From DASWJZ01 sp963761005 (lineage in GTDB: Bacteria > Pseudomonadota > Alphaproteobacteria > Rhizobiales > Afifellaceae): DNA of 64,000 nt. The stretch is from assembly GCA_963761005.1 (NCBI GenBank), contig CAVXFK010000008.1, positions 1 to 64,000 on the forward strand. The letters run 5' to 3'. The translations under genes and the position numbers were made by a program. The notes below the pieces were generated by a model. The model was given only the letters and a program-made list of their open reading frames with translations, had not been told where the DNA came from and did not search any database. Shown piece after piece: positions 25,876 through 35,259 of this stretch; position 1 is the stretch's first letter; each line of letters opens with the position of its first letter.

Positions 25876-26280
25876 CTAGCGCTTCTGCCCGAGGCCCATC
25901 TGCTTGGCGAGTGCGGAGCGCGCCTTGGCATAGTTCGGCGCGACCATCGGGTAGTCGGCGGGAAGGCCCCACTTCTCGCGGTACTCTTCCGGCGTCAGGT
26001 CATAATGGGTGCGCAAGTGGCGCTTCAACGACTTGAACTTCTGCCCATCCTCGAGGCACACGATGTAGTCGGGGTTCACCGATTTGCGCACCGGAACCGC
26101 CGGCTTCAGCGGCTCGGCCGCCGGCTCGACCGCACCGGTCGCGGTGCGATGCAGCGCGGCGTGGACGTCCTTGATTAGGGTCGTGAGATCGCCGGAGGCG
26201 ACGTTGTTGCTGCTCACGTAAGCGGACACGATCTCCGCCGTCAGCTCGATGAGATTATTGTTCTGCATGGTACCGGCCAT
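25876..26280 (-). CDS. mucR: MucR/Ros family transcriptional regulator
   Basis: 134 residues from ATG 26280 with GAGGAG just upstream. The N-terminal LIELTAEIVSAYVSSNNVAS is the oligomerisation part. The C-terminal Ros-type zinc finger is DYIVCLEDGQKFKSLKRHLR-THYDLTPEEYR, with one Cys and two His; the usual second Cys is replaced by Asp as in many MucR proteins. The tail MVAPNYAKARSALAKQMGLG is also typical. MucR proteins bind AT-rich DNA with TpA steps and silence surface, motility and horizontally acquired genes. The AT-rich stretch just upstream suggests autoregulation. Confidence 0.93.
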   Translation of the reverse strand: MAGTMQNNNLIELTAEIVSAYVSSNNVASGDLTTLIKDVHAALHRTATGAVEPAAEPLKPAVPVRKSVNPDYIVCLEDGQKFKSLKRHLRTHYDLTPEEYREKWGLPADYPMVAPNYAKARSALAKQMGLGQKR

Positions 26281-26547
26281 TCACTCCTCGTGGTCCGCAT
26301 GAGGCGGCGCCCGCACGCAGCGTCGCAACGTGGAGCTTTAGTAACAATCTAGAGTTTTTGCAATTGCAAGCTTTAAGTAACGACACGCTTGCGAAAAAAC
26401 TAAATCAATCGAAGACTTAGCCCCACCTTCGCGCAAGTCCACCGCGTCCCGGACCGCGCGCTCTTCTGGAAAGAAATCCTCCTTACATCGGTGCCCCGCC
26501 GAGAACTGGCGCGTGCGGCAACCGCTAATCTCAAGGAGGCGTGCGGA
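26281..26547. promoter_or_regulatory. AT-rich upstream region of mucR
   Basis: About 60 bases upstream of the gene (26335-26415) are unusually A+T-rich for this chromosome, with TTTAGTAACAATCTAGAG, TTTTTGCAATTGCAAGC (palindromic TTGCAATTGCAA) and GAAAAAACTAAATCAATC. These TpA-containing tracts are the kind MucR itself binds. The rest, to the permease stop at 26548, shows no gene. Confidence 0.5.
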
Positions 26548-27885
26548 TCAGAAGTAGCGCAGCCAGACATAGACGTTCGCGATGGCGATGGAGATCAGCA
26601 TCATCGGGAAGGCGTAGAGCGTGAATTTGGCGAAGCGAAACGGCACGCCGTTGCGGTCGCCGATGCCGGCAACGATCAGGTTCGCCGACGCGCCGACCAG
26701 CGTTCCGTTGCCGCCCAGGCAGGCGCCGAGCGACAGGCACCACCAAAGCGGATCGATCGCCTGCGCGCCGCCGAAGGCAGGCGCCGTCGTCTTGATCAGC
26801 GGAATCATCGTCGCCACGAAGGGGATGTTGTCGACGATCGCTGAAATCACCGCCGACGCCCAGAGTATGGAAAAGCCGGCGGCTGTGAGGTTCCCGCCGG
26901 TCGCCTTGACCAATTCATTGCCGAGCAGGCCGAGGAGTCCGCCGACCTCCACCCCGTGCACAACGATGAACAGGCCGACGAAGAAGAAGATCGTGATCCA
27001 TTCCACGTCGCCGTAGGTCTGGTGGATGTTGTGCGCCGCCTTCTCGCTGTGATGCGTCCAATTGTCGAGCAGCATCAGAACGCCCGCCCCGATTATGGCG
27101 ATCGTGGCCGGCTCAAGGTGCAGCGGATGCGTGAACACGAACGCCACCATCACGGCGCCAAGCACCACGAGCGACTGCTTCAGAAGCAGCCAGTCCATGA
27201 TCGCCTCGCGCGGGATCATGTCCATCACGCGGGCCTCCGACTCGGGTGTCGCGCGGAGGCTGCGTCCCCAGAAGATGTGAATCATCGCGGCCTGGACGAC
27301 GAGGAGCAACAGAACGATCGGCAGGAGGTTCTCAACGAAGGCGTTGAAATTCAGACCCACCTGCGAACCGATAAGGATGTTCGGCGGATCGCCGATGAGC
27401 GTGGCTGTCCCGCCGATATTGGAGGCGAAGATCTCGGCGAAGAGGAAGGGATAGGGCGGAACCTCAAGCTCCTTGGTGATCGCAAGCGTGACCGGCACGA
27501 TCAGAAGCACCGTCGTCACGTTGTCGAGGAAGGCAGAGAGAACAGCGGTCGTGATCTGCAGCATGAAGAGGATGCCGGCGGGGCGCGCCCGCGCGAGCTG
27601 CGACGACCAGATCGCCAGATATTGGAACACACCGGAGCGCCGCGAGACGGAGACGAGGATCATCATGCCGGTCAGCAGCCCGATCGTGTTCCAGTCGACG
27701 CCGACTAGCGCCTCCTTCTGATCGAGCACGCCGATGACGATCATCACGCCAGCGCCGACCAGCGCCACGATCGAGCGGTTCACCTGCTCCGAAATGACGA
27801 TCGCGTAGGTAATGAGAAGCACACAGGTCGAGACCCAGAGCGGGTCCCAACCGAACAGGACGTGCGAAGCGGCGTGCGCCTCCAT
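26548..27885 (-). CDS. ArsB/NhaD-type (SLC13-like) ion permease
   Basis: About 445 residues from ATG 27885 (MEAHAASHVLFGWDPLWVST), preferred over an upstream start because AAAGGGGAAACGC precedes it. It has around eleven membrane helices. Repeated family motifs: DNVTTVLLIVPVTLAITKEL, ASNIGGTATLIGDPPNILIG, and in the second half DNIPFVATMIPLI and GGNGTLVGASANLIVAG. These duplicated asparagine-rich loops place it in the ion-transporter superfamily with ArsB, NhaD and SLC13. Substrate cannot be fixed from sequence. It neighbours a second permease of the same superfamily on the same strand. Confidence 0.85.
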   Translation of the reverse strand: MEAHAASHVLFGWDPLWVSTCVLLITYAIVISEQVNRSIVALVGAGVMIVIGVLDQKEALVGVDWNTIGLLTGMMILVSVSRRSGVFQYLAIWSSQLARARPAGILFMLQITTAVLSAFLDNVTTVLLIVPVTLAITKELEVPPYPFLFAEIFASNIGGTATLIGDPPNILIGSQVGLNFNAFVENLLPIVLLLLVVQAAMIHIFWGRSLRATPESEARVMDMIPREAIMDWLLLKQSLVVLGAVMVAFVFTHPLHLEPATIAIIGAGVLMLLDNWTHHSEKAAHNIHQTYGDVEWITIFFFVGLFIVVHGVEVGGLLGLLGNELVKATGGNLTAAGFSILWASAVISAIVDNIPFVATMIPLIKTTAPAFGGAQAIDPLWWCLSLGACLGGNGTLVGASANLIVAGIGDRNGVPFRFAKFTLYAFPMMLISIAIANVYVWLRYF

Positions 27886-28026
27886 GCGTTTCCCCTTGCG
27901 CAAAAGGGGCAATCCGTGCCGCGCCGCAGCGCTCCGAGCCAAGTCCCCTGAGATGCCGCGTCACGCTCCCGGAATCGGCCCGGCAAGTCAAGGCAGGCCG
28001 GCCGGAGGACCGGGCTGTCCGCGGGC

Positions 28027-29451
28027 CTAGGAGGGAACGATCGAGACCACCGTCACAATCAGGAGAACCGGGCCGAGGCAAAGCACCGCCCAGCCGAGGA
28101 AGCCGAAGAAGCTCGGCATCTTCACGCCCCGCTCCGTCGCGATGGCATAGACCATCAGGTTCGGCGCGTTGCCGATGTAGGTGAGCGCGCCCATGAAGAC
28201 GGCGCCCATCGAGATCGCCGCAAGCGTCGCCGCCATCGGCCCCATCAGATCCGAAGCTTTGCCGCCGGCGAGCTCGAAGAAAACGAGATAGGTCGGCGCG
28301 TTGTCGAGGAAGGCCGAGAGGAGGCCCGTCAGCCAGAAATAGGCGAGCGGATGCGGCGCGCCGTCATGCGCGGTGACGGCGTCAAGAAGCGGCGCGAAGG
28401 CACCGGCTTCTCCGGCGCGGAGCATCGCAAGCACCGGGATGATGGTGACGAAGATCGCGGCAAAGAGCTTTGCGACCTCCTTGATCGGCTCCCAAGTGAA
28501 GCCGTTCGCGGCGCGATGCTCATCGCGCGTCCACCAAAGCGAGAGAACCGCACAGAGAGCGAGAAACGCGTCGCGCAAGAGGTTCTGCAGCGCGACGTCC
28601 GTACCGAACACGTCGAGCGATATTCCCGGTCGCCAGATCGCGGAGCCCATGATCGCCGCGACGATCGCGGCGATCAGCGCGAGGTTCACGAGGCCGCGCA
28701 CGCGGATCGGCACGGGCGGCGTCGGATCGCGCTCGCGCCGGTAGGTCCCCTCGCGCCGCGCGATCCAGCTGTCGAGCAGAAAGAACGCCGCGAGCAAGAG
28801 CCCGGCGACGAGCGCCGTCTCCAAGGCGATGTGGCGCGTCGTCCAGAAAAAGTCGACGCCGCGCAGAAACCCGACAAAGAGCGGCGGATCGCCGAGCGGT
28901 GTCAGCGCGCCGCCGATATTGGCGACAAGGAAGATGAAGAAGACCACGACGTGGACCTTGGTCGGCCGCTCGTCGTTGGCGCGGAGCAACGGCCGGATCA
29001 GGATCATTGCGGCGCCGGTCGTCCCGACCACGCTCGCCATCAGCGTGCCGAGCGCAAGCATTGCCGTGTTCGTCGCCGGCGTGCCGTGCACGTTGCCGGT
29101 GACGAGGACGCCGCCGGCGACTGTGTAGAGCGCGAAGAGGAGCAGGATGAAGGAGAGGTATTCGCCGACGATCGCATGGACGAAGGCCGCGAACGCCGCC
29201 TCCGCGCCGAAGCCGATCGCAAGCGCAAGGAGCGCCACCGTGGCGAAGCCGGCGCCGATCTTGCCGTAGTGGTAATGCCATATCTTGGGGAAGAGAAGCG
29301 GCCCGGTCGCGATCGTCAGAAGCACGCCAACGAAGGGCAGCCCCCAGGCGATCCCCATCGAAGCGCCATCAAGCTCAGCCGCGAATGCACCATTTGCACC
29401 GGCAAGGCAAAAAAGGAGGGCGGTCGCGGCGACGCGGAGTCGTCTGAGCAT
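28027..29451 (-). CDS. NhaD-type sodium/proton antiporter family protein
   Basis: 474 residues with a cleavable-looking N-terminal signal (RVAATALLFCLAGANGAFAA) and about eleven further membrane helices. Conserved segments: NVHGTPATNTAMLALGTLMA, VANIGGALTPLGDPPLFVGF, LLSAFLDNAPTYLVFFELAG and GALTYIGNAPNLMVYAIA. The signal-like first helix and GDPPLF loop are typical of the CitMHS/NhaD-like antiporters of this order. Expected to exchange Na+ for H+ at the inner membrane; experimental substrate unknown. Co-directional with the permease at 26548, 141 bp apart. Confidence 0.85.
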   Translation of the reverse strand: MLRRLRVAATALLFCLAGANGAFAAELDGASMGIAWGLPFVGVLLTIATGPLLFPKIWHYHYGKIGAGFATVALLALAIGFGAEAAFAAFVHAIVGEYLSFILLLFALYTVAGGVLVTGNVHGTPATNTAMLALGTLMASVVGTTGAAMILIRPLLRANDERPTKVHVVVFFIFLVANIGGALTPLGDPPLFVGFLRGVDFFWTTRHIALETALVAGLLLAAFFLLDSWIARREGTYRRERDPTPPVPIRVRGLVNLALIAAIVAAIMGSAIWRPGISLDVFGTDVALQNLLRDAFLALCAVLSLWWTRDEHRAANGFTWEPIKEVAKLFAAIFVTIIPVLAMLRAGEAGAFAPLLDAVTAHDGAPHPLAYFWLTGLLSAFLDNAPTYLVFFELAGGKASDLMGPMAATLAAISMGAVFMGALTYIGNAPNLMVYAIATERGVKMPSFFGFLGWAVLCLGPVLLIVTVVSIVPS

Positions 29452-29578
29452 CGAAGTCCTTCGAGGGCGATCCGGCTCGGTAGGCCACGAGCGCCGCGCA
29501 AATACAACCCTCCAAGACCCGCCGGCGACAGCTTCGCGGGTTGCTTCGGACCCTTTTCCCCCCTACCTCGGCGGGGCG

Positions 29579-31678
29579 ATGCAGAAGCCTCTCAACCCTC
29601 CCCGCGCCGCGCGGCGGCCGGCTGCCGTCACCCATCACGGCCATACCCGCAGCGACGACTATTCATGGCTCCGCGCCGACAACTGGCAGGAGGTCATGCG
29701 CAATCCCGCGGCGCTCGCGGAGGATATCCGCGAATATCTCGATGCGGAGAATGCCTATTTCGCAACGGGGATGTCGGACACCGAGGCGCTGCAGGAGCAG
29801 CTCTTCAAGGAGATGCGCGGGCGCATCAAGGAGGACGATTCCTCCGTGCCCCTTCCCGACGGGCCGTGGGCTTACGCCATGCGCTACGTCGAGGGCGGCC
29901 AGCATCCCCTCTATGTGCGCGAGAAGCGCGCGGGCGGTGGCGAGGAGGTCATGCTCGACGGCAACGCGCTTGCCGAGGGGCGCGCCTATTTCCGGATCGG
30001 CGGTGTGTCGCACTCGCCCGACCATCGGCTTCTCGCTTGGTCGCACGACGATGCCGGCTCTGAATTCTTCACGCTTTCCGTGCGCGATCTCGACGATCGC
30101 AGCGATCTCGCCGACGTGATCCCGGACACGAGCGGCGGCTCCGTCTGGTCGGCCGATGGCCACTTCCTCTTCTACGTTCGTCTCGACGCAAACCATCGCC
30201 CCTCGCGCGTCTTCCGCCACAAGCTCGGGAGCAGCCCCGAGGCAGACGTTCTAGTCTACGAGGAGCAGGACCCCGGCTTTTTCGTCGGCGTCGGCATGAC
30301 GAAGTCACGCCGCTTCATCCTGATCCACGCGAACGATCACCAGACATCGGAAGTGCACGTGATCCCGGCCGACGCGCCGGAGGAGGCGCCGCGTCTGATC
30401 GCGCCGCGCGAGACTGCGATCGAATACAGCGTCGACGAGGCGCACGGCACGTTCTTCATCCTGACCAATGCCGGAGAGGACGGCGAAGCGGCGAAGGATT
30501 TCCGCATCGTGACCGCGCCGGTCGAGGCGGCGGGCCGCGAGAACTGGACCGATCTCGTGCCGCATGAAGCCGGACGGCTGATCACGTCGCACGACGTGAC
30601 GGCGCGGCACGTTGTACGGCTCGAGCGCTTCGAAGGGCTGCCGCGCATCGTGGTCCGCCGCCTCGCCGACGGCGCGGAGCACACGATCGCGTTCGAGGAG
30701 GAGGCTTATTCACTCGGTCTCATGGGCGGCTACGAGTTCGACACCGACACGCTGCGCTTCGCCTACTCGTCGATGGCAACGCCGTCGCGCGTCTACGACT
30801 ACGACATGGAGAGCCGTAAGCGCGTGCTGCGCAAGGAGCAGGAGGTGCCGTCGGGTCACGATCCCTCGCTCTATGTGACGCGCCGCGTGATGGCGCCTGC
30901 GCCGGATGGAGAGACGATCCCGATCTCGCTTCTCTATCGCAAGGAGACCCCGCTCGACGGCTCCGCCCCTGCCCTCCTTTATGGCTACGGCGCCTATGGC
31001 ATCGCCATGCCCGCGTCGTTCTCGATTTCGCGGCTTTCGCTCGTCGACCGCGGCTTCGTCTATGCGATCGCCCATATCCGCGGCGGCAAGGACAAGGGCT
31101 ACGCCTGGTATGAGACGGGACGCCGGGCCTCCAAGGCGAACACCTTCACCGACTTCATCGCAGCGGGCGAGTTCCTCGCCGCCGAGCGCTTCACGTCGCG
31201 CGGCAAAATCGTCGCGGAAGGCGGCTCGGCGGGCGGCATGCTGATAGGCGCCGTCGCCAACATGACGACGGATCTCTTCGGCGGGCTCATCGCCAACGTG
31301 CCCTTCGTCGATGTCCTGAACACGATGCTCGATGACACGTTGCCGCTGACGCCACCCGAATGGCCGGAATGGGGCAACCCGGTAGCGGAGGCGGCAGACT
31401 ACCAGACGATGCTCGCCTACTCGCCTTATGACAACGTCAGGGCAAAGCCCTACCCGCCGATCCTGGTTCTCGCCGGGCTGACCGATCCGCGCGTCACCTA
31501 CTGGGAACCGGCGAAATGGGTGGCGCGGCTGCGTGCGTTGAAAACCGACGGCAACCTGCTTCTTCTGCGCACCAATATGGAAGCGGGACATGGCGGCGCG
31601 GCGGGCCGCTTCGATGCGCTGAAGGAGACTGCAATCGAGATCGCCTTTGCGCTGAAGGTGACAGGAAAGGCAGCCTAG
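29579..31678 (+). CDS. ptrB: Oligopeptidase B (S9A serine peptidase)
   Basis: 699 residues from ATG 29579. The N-terminal seven-bladed propeller region starts THHGHTRSDDYSWLRADNWQ and includes DRSDLADVIPDTSGGSVWSA. The C-terminal alpha/beta hydrolase domain has the nucleophile in AEGGSAGGMLIGAVANM, the Asp in VLAGLTDPRVTYWEPAKWV and the His in NMEAGHGGAAGRFD. Ahead of the nucleophile lies RGGKDKGYAWYETGR, the oligopeptidase B signature. It cleaves short peptides after Arg or Lys in the cytoplasm. The frame is open upstream to 29285 but that part overlaps the divergent antiporter gene. Intact. Confidence 0.93.
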   Translation: MQKPLNPPRAARRPAAVTHHGHTRSDDYSWLRADNWQEVMRNPAALAEDIREYLDAENAYFATGMSDTEALQEQLFKEMRGRIKEDDSSVPLPDGPWAYAMRYVEGGQHPLYVREKRAGGGEEVMLDGNALAEGRAYFRIGGVSHSPDHRLLAWSHDDAGSEFFTLSVRDLDDRSDLADVIPDTSGGSVWSADGHFLFYVRLDANHRPSRVFRHKLGSSPEADVLVYEEQDPGFFVGVGMTKSRRFILIHANDHQTSEVHVIPADAPEEAPRLIAPRETAIEYSVDEAHGTFFILTNAGEDGEAAKDFRIVTAPVEAAGRENWTDLVPHEAGRLITSHDVTARHVVRLERFEGLPRIVVRRLADGAEHTIAFEEEAYSLGLMGGYEFDTDTLRFAYSSMATPSRVYDYDMESRKRVLRKEQEVPSGHDPSLYVTRRVMAPAPDGETIPISLLYRKETPLDGSAPALLYGYGAYGIAMPASFSISRLSLVDRGFVYAIAHIRGGKDKGYAWYETGRRASKANTFTDFIAAGEFLAAERFTSRGKIVAEGGSAGGMLIGAVANMTTDLFGGLIANVPFVDVLNTMLDDTLPLTPPEWPEWGNPVAEAADYQTMLAYSPYDNVRAKPYPPILVLAGLTDPRVTYWEPAKWVARLRALKTDGNLLLLRTNMEAGHGGAAGRFDALKETAIEIAFALKVTGKAA

Positions 31679-31843
31679 GGCGTTCACGGAACCATTTCGC
31701 CGGCGAAGTCATTCTCCGATTCCGGCGCAAATCGCATTGTTCTTTGGTTGCCCGGCAAAGCAACTTGGCTAGAAAGGGCGGCGAGGAACAGCGTTCAGCC
31801 GCTCCCGTTCCCCACGCGGATTTTCCAATCAGAGGAGACGAAT

Positions 31844-32437
31844 ATGGCCTTCACGCTCCCACCGCTCCCTTACGCCTACGATGCGCTTCAGCCGCATATG
31901 TCGAAGGAGACGCTGGAGTTTCACCACGACAAACACCACAACGCCTACCTCGTGGCGATGACCGGCCTGATCAAGGACACGCCCTACGAGTCGATGTCGC
32001 TTGAGGACATCTGCAAGAAGAGCTTCAAGGAGAATCCGAAGCTCTTCAATCAGGCGGGGCAGTTCTACAACCACATCCATTTCTGGAAGTGGATGAAGCC
32101 GGGCGGCGGCGGCAAGAAGCTTCCCGGCAAGCTTGCCGCGCAGGTCGACAAGGACCTCGGCGGCCTCGACGCGTTCCGCACGGCCTTCATCCAGGCCGGC
32201 ACGACGCAGTTCGGTTCCGGTTGGGCGTGGCTGGCGCTGAAGGACGGCAAGCTTGAGGTGATGCAGACGCCGAACGGCGAGAACCCGCTCGTGCGCGGCG
32301 CGACGCCGCTTCTCGGCGTCGACGTATGGGAACACTCCTACTACATCGACTACCGCAACGCGCGACCGAAATACCTGGAGACGTGGTTCGACAACCTGGT
32401 CAACTGGGACTACGTCGCGGAACTCTACGGCGCCTAG
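31844..32437 (+). CDS. sodB: Superoxide dismutase (Fe/Mn type)
   Basis: 197 residues; AGAGGAGA lies six bases before ATG 31844. Metal ligands can be seen in order: His in ETLEFHHDKHHNAYLV, His in NHIHFWKWMKPGGG, then Asp and His in DVWEHSYYIDYRNARPKYLE. FGSGWAWLALKDGKLEV lies between. It turns superoxide into peroxide and oxygen in the cytoplasm. Sequence type is close to the iron form common in this class; Fe versus Mn use cannot be fixed by eye. A strong hairpin follows the stop. Confidence 0.95.
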   Translation: MAFTLPPLPYAYDALQPHMSKETLEFHHDKHHNAYLVAMTGLIKDTPYESMSLEDICKKSFKENPKLFNQAGQFYNHIHFWKWMKPGGGGKKLPGKLAAQVDKDLGGLDAFRTAFIQAGTTQFGSGWAWLALKDGKLEVMQTPNGENPLVRGATPLLGVDVWEHSYYIDYRNARPKYLETWFDNLVNWDYVAELYGA

Positions 32438-32445
32438 CGCCCGAA

Positions 32446-32475
32446 GGGCAGGCCCCGGCACCCCGGGGCCTGCCC
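32446..32475 (+). terminator. Strong hairpin after sodB
   Basis: GGGCAGGCCCCGG (32446-32458) pairs perfectly with CCGGGGCCTGCCC (32463-32475) across a CACC loop: 13 bp, nine bases after the stop. It lacks a T-tract, so termination is likely but not certain. Confidence 0.65.
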
Positions 32476-32622
32476 GGAGAAATCAAGTCTCGCGCAATCG
32501 TGTTCGGTCGTGTCCGCTCTACCGGGCGCGCCGCCGATGACGCCGGCCCTTGCTGTTTGATATTTGGTGCGCAGTTTCGATTTCGTCGACGCGCCACGCC
32601 GTCGGAGAACAGGAGAGAGAAT

Positions 32623-33087
32623 ATGCGCGGAATGCTGTTCGGAGCTACGATCGCAGTTGCCTTGAGTGTCGTCGCAACGACAGCCTTAGGTGCCGACGAT
32701 CCCATCGACGTAAGGCAGAAGATCATGACCTCCGTCGGAAAGTCCGGCGGACTCCTGTTTCGCATGGTGAACGGCAAGGCGGATTTCGACGAGCGTTCGG
32801 CCAGCGTAGCTCTGGCTTCGCTGCAGGCTGCGGCGGCCACGATCGGCGACTACTTCCCGGAAGGCTCCGAAACGGGAGAGCAGACGTGCGCAAGTCATAA
32901 GATTTGGGAAGATAGAGCCGGATTCGATGCCGTGGTGGCCAAATTCAAGGAACGCAGCGTCGCTGCTTATTCGGCTGCCCCGACGGATGTCGCATCTCTC
33001 AAGACCGCGGTCGGCCCGGTCTTTGAGATGTGCGGAGAATGCCACAAGGCATATCGGCAGAGCGAAGACTACTCCAAGAGATGCTGA
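32623..33087 (+). CDS. Cytochrome c prime
   Basis: 154 residues from ATG 32623 with AGGAGAGAG upstream. An Ala-rich signal peptide ends near TTALGA. The mature part has IDVRQKIMTSVGKSGGLLFR, a four-helix-bundle start, and a single C-terminal haem site CGECHKAYR, the pattern of class II cytochromes c (c prime). Periplasmic; such proteins bind NO or act as electron carriers. Its stop overlaps the ATG of the following dihaem cytochrome gene, so both form an operon. Confidence 0.87.
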   Translation: MRGMLFGATIAVALSVVATTALGADDPIDVRQKIMTSVGKSGGLLFRMVNGKADFDERSASVALASLQAAAATIGDYFPEGSETGEQTCASHKIWEDRAGFDAVVAKFKERSVAAYSAAPTDVASLKTAVGPVFEMCGECHKAYRQSEDYSKRC

Positions 33088-34017
33088 CGAGGATTGTAGC
33101 CGCCACAGGTGTCCTCGCCGTACTTGCAATCGCGTTTTTCTGGTTTCTAACGGAGCCGCAGCCCTTGCGGGCTGCGTCGCTCCCGGATCGACAGCCCCGA
33201 CCTCGGAAACGGCGAACGCATCTTCTACGCCGGTGGCTGCACATCGTGCCACGCCGCGCCCGGGGCGAAGGGCGAAGACAAGCTGAAGCTCGCCGGCGGG
33301 CTTGAGCTCAAGACCGACTTCGGCACGTTTCGCGTGCCGAACATCTCGCCCGATCCGAAAACCGGCATCGGCGGCTGGTCGACGCTCGACTTCGTCAACG
33401 CCTTAATGCGCGGCGTCTCGCCCCAAGGCACGCAATATTATCCGGCCCTTCCCTACACCTCATATGCGCGGATGCGGGTGGAGGACGTGATCGATCTCAA
33501 GGCGTTCATCGACACGCTGCCGCCCGTGTCGAACACGGTCGCCGGGCACAAGCTCCACTTCCCCTACAACATCCGCCGCGGCATCGGGCTGTGGAAGCGG
33601 CTCTATCTGTCCCCCGCCCCGGTGCTCGACCTCGCCGGCGCAAGCGACGCTGTGCGGCGCGGCCAGTATCTGGTGGAAGGTCCCGGCCATTGCGGCGAGT
33701 GCCACACGCCGCGCGACGTCATGGGTGGCCCGAAGAAGGCGCTCTGGCTCGCCGGTGCGCGCAACCCGGAAGGCCGCGGCGTGATCCCCAACATCACCCC
33801 CGGGCCGGACGGCCTGAAATGGTCGGAGGACGAGATCGTCGACGCGTTCAAGACCGGCTTTACGCCGAGCTTCGATACGTTTGGCGCGACCATGGGCGAC
33901 GTGCAGGAGAACCTTGCGCACCTCTCCGACGAGGACCTTAGTGCGATCGCGGCCTACCTGAAGGCGGTGCCGCCGCTCCCATCCGCGGTTCCGCGCAAGA
34001 GTTCCGGCGGCGGCTGA
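33081..34017 (+). pseudogene. Dihaem cytochrome c (frameshifted near its start)
   Basis: Begins ATG 33081 inside the last codons of the cytochrome c prime gene. The N-terminal anchor GVLAVLAIAFFWFLTEPQPL is in one frame; a one-base change near 33190 leads to the frame of the rest. There, GNGERIFYAGGCTSCHAAPG carries the first CxxCH and VEGPGHCGECHTPRDVMGGP the second, with Met ligands possible in ATMGDVQENL. The stop is at 34017. About 311 residues when repaired. This is the membrane-anchored type of dihaem cytochrome that passes electrons from periplasmic dehydrogenases. The frame-1 stop at 33148 shows the shift must lie after it. Confidence 0.83.
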
Positions 34018-34032
34018 CCGAGCCCGCGTCGA

Positions 34033-34369
34033 CTAGGCCGGCGCGCCTCTCCGGCAGCGTGCGAAGATGATCTTGCCGCCGTCGAGATATGCTGATCGCG
34101 ACCTCATGCCAGACGCGGCATTCGGATTCGCTCGTGAAGCAGCCGCGCGCGGAGAACGGCTGGTACTTGTCGGTGAAGCGGTCGTAGCGGTCTCCGGCAA
34201 AGTCGCCGTACCATGTCGATTGCGCCCCGACGGTCGCTGCGACCGCCGCGCAATTACCGGCAACCGGCGGCCGCGGCGCTTCGTAGTTGAAGAAGTCGGT
34301 GATCGGACCGGCCGCAGCTGTGCCGGTCAAGGCGACAGCGGTCAGGACGGAAACGAAGATTCTCAGCAT
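34033..34369 (-). pseudogene. Small secreted hypothetical protein (frameshifted)
   Basis: Starts ATG 34369 with signal peptide MLRIFVSVLTAVALTGTAAA. The mature part is Cys-containing (VAGNCAAVAATVGAQSTWYG, ARGCFTSESECRVWHEVAIS). A one-base loss near 34100 changes frame; the restored ending is AYLDGGKIIFARCRRGAPA, stop at 34033, for about 112 residues with four cysteines. Family not recognised; likely periplasmic. Confidence 0.6.
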
Positions 34370-34404
34370 CGAAAGACTCCGTGCGTAGAGCGGGCGACGC
34401 CCGG

Positions 34405-35259
34405 TCACTGATGCGCCCATTCCCAGTAGAGTTGCCGCGCCTTGGCGTGAAGCGGGCCCGGCTGCAGCTCGCGATCCTCTATCCGCGAGATCGGCACGAC
34501 CTTCGAGTAGTTGCCGCTCGAGAATATCTCGTCGGCATCGCGGAAATCCTCCACGGTCAGCACAGTCTCCTGCACCTCCACGTCCGCTTCCCGCAACAAC
34601 CCGACCACCCGCTGCCGCGTTATGCCGTTCAAGAATGACCGGTTCGGGGCAGGCGTCTTCACGACGCCGTCCTTGGCCATGAAGATATTGGACGTGCCTG
34701 TCTCCGCCACGTTGCCGAGCATGTCGAGGACGAGGGCGTTGTCGAAGCCGCGCGAGCGCGCCTCCATGATGGCGCGTCCGTTGTTCGGATAGAGGCAGCC
34801 GGCCTTGGCGTCGGTCGGCATCGTCTCGACCGTCGGGCGCCGATAGGGCGATACGGAGACGGAGAAGCCGGTTGGCGGCGGCATCGGCGTCTCGTAGATC
34901 GTCAGAAGGAAACGGGTCGATTCCGGATCGGCCGGCACGGAGAGGTAGCCACCCTGCTCCGCCCAGTACATCGGGCGGATATAGAGCGCGGCGTCCGAAG
35001 GGAACTTCTTCATCCCGTCGCGGACGAGCCCGAGCATCGTGTCGACCTCGACCGTGGGCTTGAGACCAAGCGTCGTCGCCGAGGCGTTGACGCGCGTGCA
35101 ATGCCGGTCAAGGTCGGGCGTCACGCCCTCGAAAGCCCGCGCCCCGTCGAAAACGCTTGAACCGAGCCACGCCGCGTGCGTGCGCGGGCCCATGATCGGG
35201 ACGTTCCCTTCGTGCCACTTCCCGTCGAGATAGGTCCAGGTGCGGGACCATTCCGCCAT
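34405..35259 (-). CDS. ilvE: Branched-chain amino-acid aminotransferase (class IV)
   Basis: 284 residues, MAEWSRTWTYLDGKWHEGNV. GSSVFDGARAFEGVTPDLDR is the substrate-side entry motif. The PLP-binding Lys is in PTDAKAGCLYPNNGRAIMEA and the class IV signature in ETGTSNIFMAKDGVVKTPAP. FLNGITRQRVVGLLREADV contacts the cofactor phosphate. The family includes ilvE and D-amino-acid aminotransferases. Tyr/Arg features and the IRPMYWAEQGG segment suit the branched-chain enzyme of this order. It interconverts branched-chain amino and keto acids in the cytoplasm. Confidence 0.85.
   Translation of the reverse strand: MAEWSRTWTYLDGKWHEGNVPIMGPRTHAAWLGSSVFDGARAFEGVTPDLDRHCTRVNASATTLGLKPTVEVDTMLGLVRDGMKKFPSDAALYIRPMYWAEQGGYLSVPADPESTRFLLTIYETPMPPPTGFSVSVSPYRRPTVETMPTDAKAGCLYPNNGRAIMEARSRGFDNALVLDMLGNVAETGTSNIFMAKDGVVKTPAPNRSFLNGITRQRVVGLLREADVEVQETVLTVEDFRDADEIFSSGNYSKVVPISRIEDRELQPGPLHAKARQLYWEWAHQ

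Larger units (their letters stand above)
24687..25879 (+). pseudogene. Small hypothetical protein gene split by an IS5-family element
   Basis: The 5' part (24687-24929) reads MSETTPRSAAREVAERIDGA ... LRAERNRARL, with TAGGAG upstream of the ATG. The 3' part resumes in the same frame after the element at about 25770: GHWTYDLNRHIALCQAHRAE ... RSAARSTS, stop at 25879. Removing the 840-bp element and one TA restores an open frame of about 117 residues, mostly helical, without known domain. Its stop shares the CTAG with the stop of the convergent mucR-like gene. As it stands the first part runs into the element and ends as RARLGSGLITSS. Confidence 0.75.

Noticed and set aside
28351..30063. A 570-codon rightward frame across the antiporter gene
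   Set aside because: It is the antisense shadow of the NhaD-type gene, then of the start of oligopeptidase B; composition is charged and low in hydrophobics.
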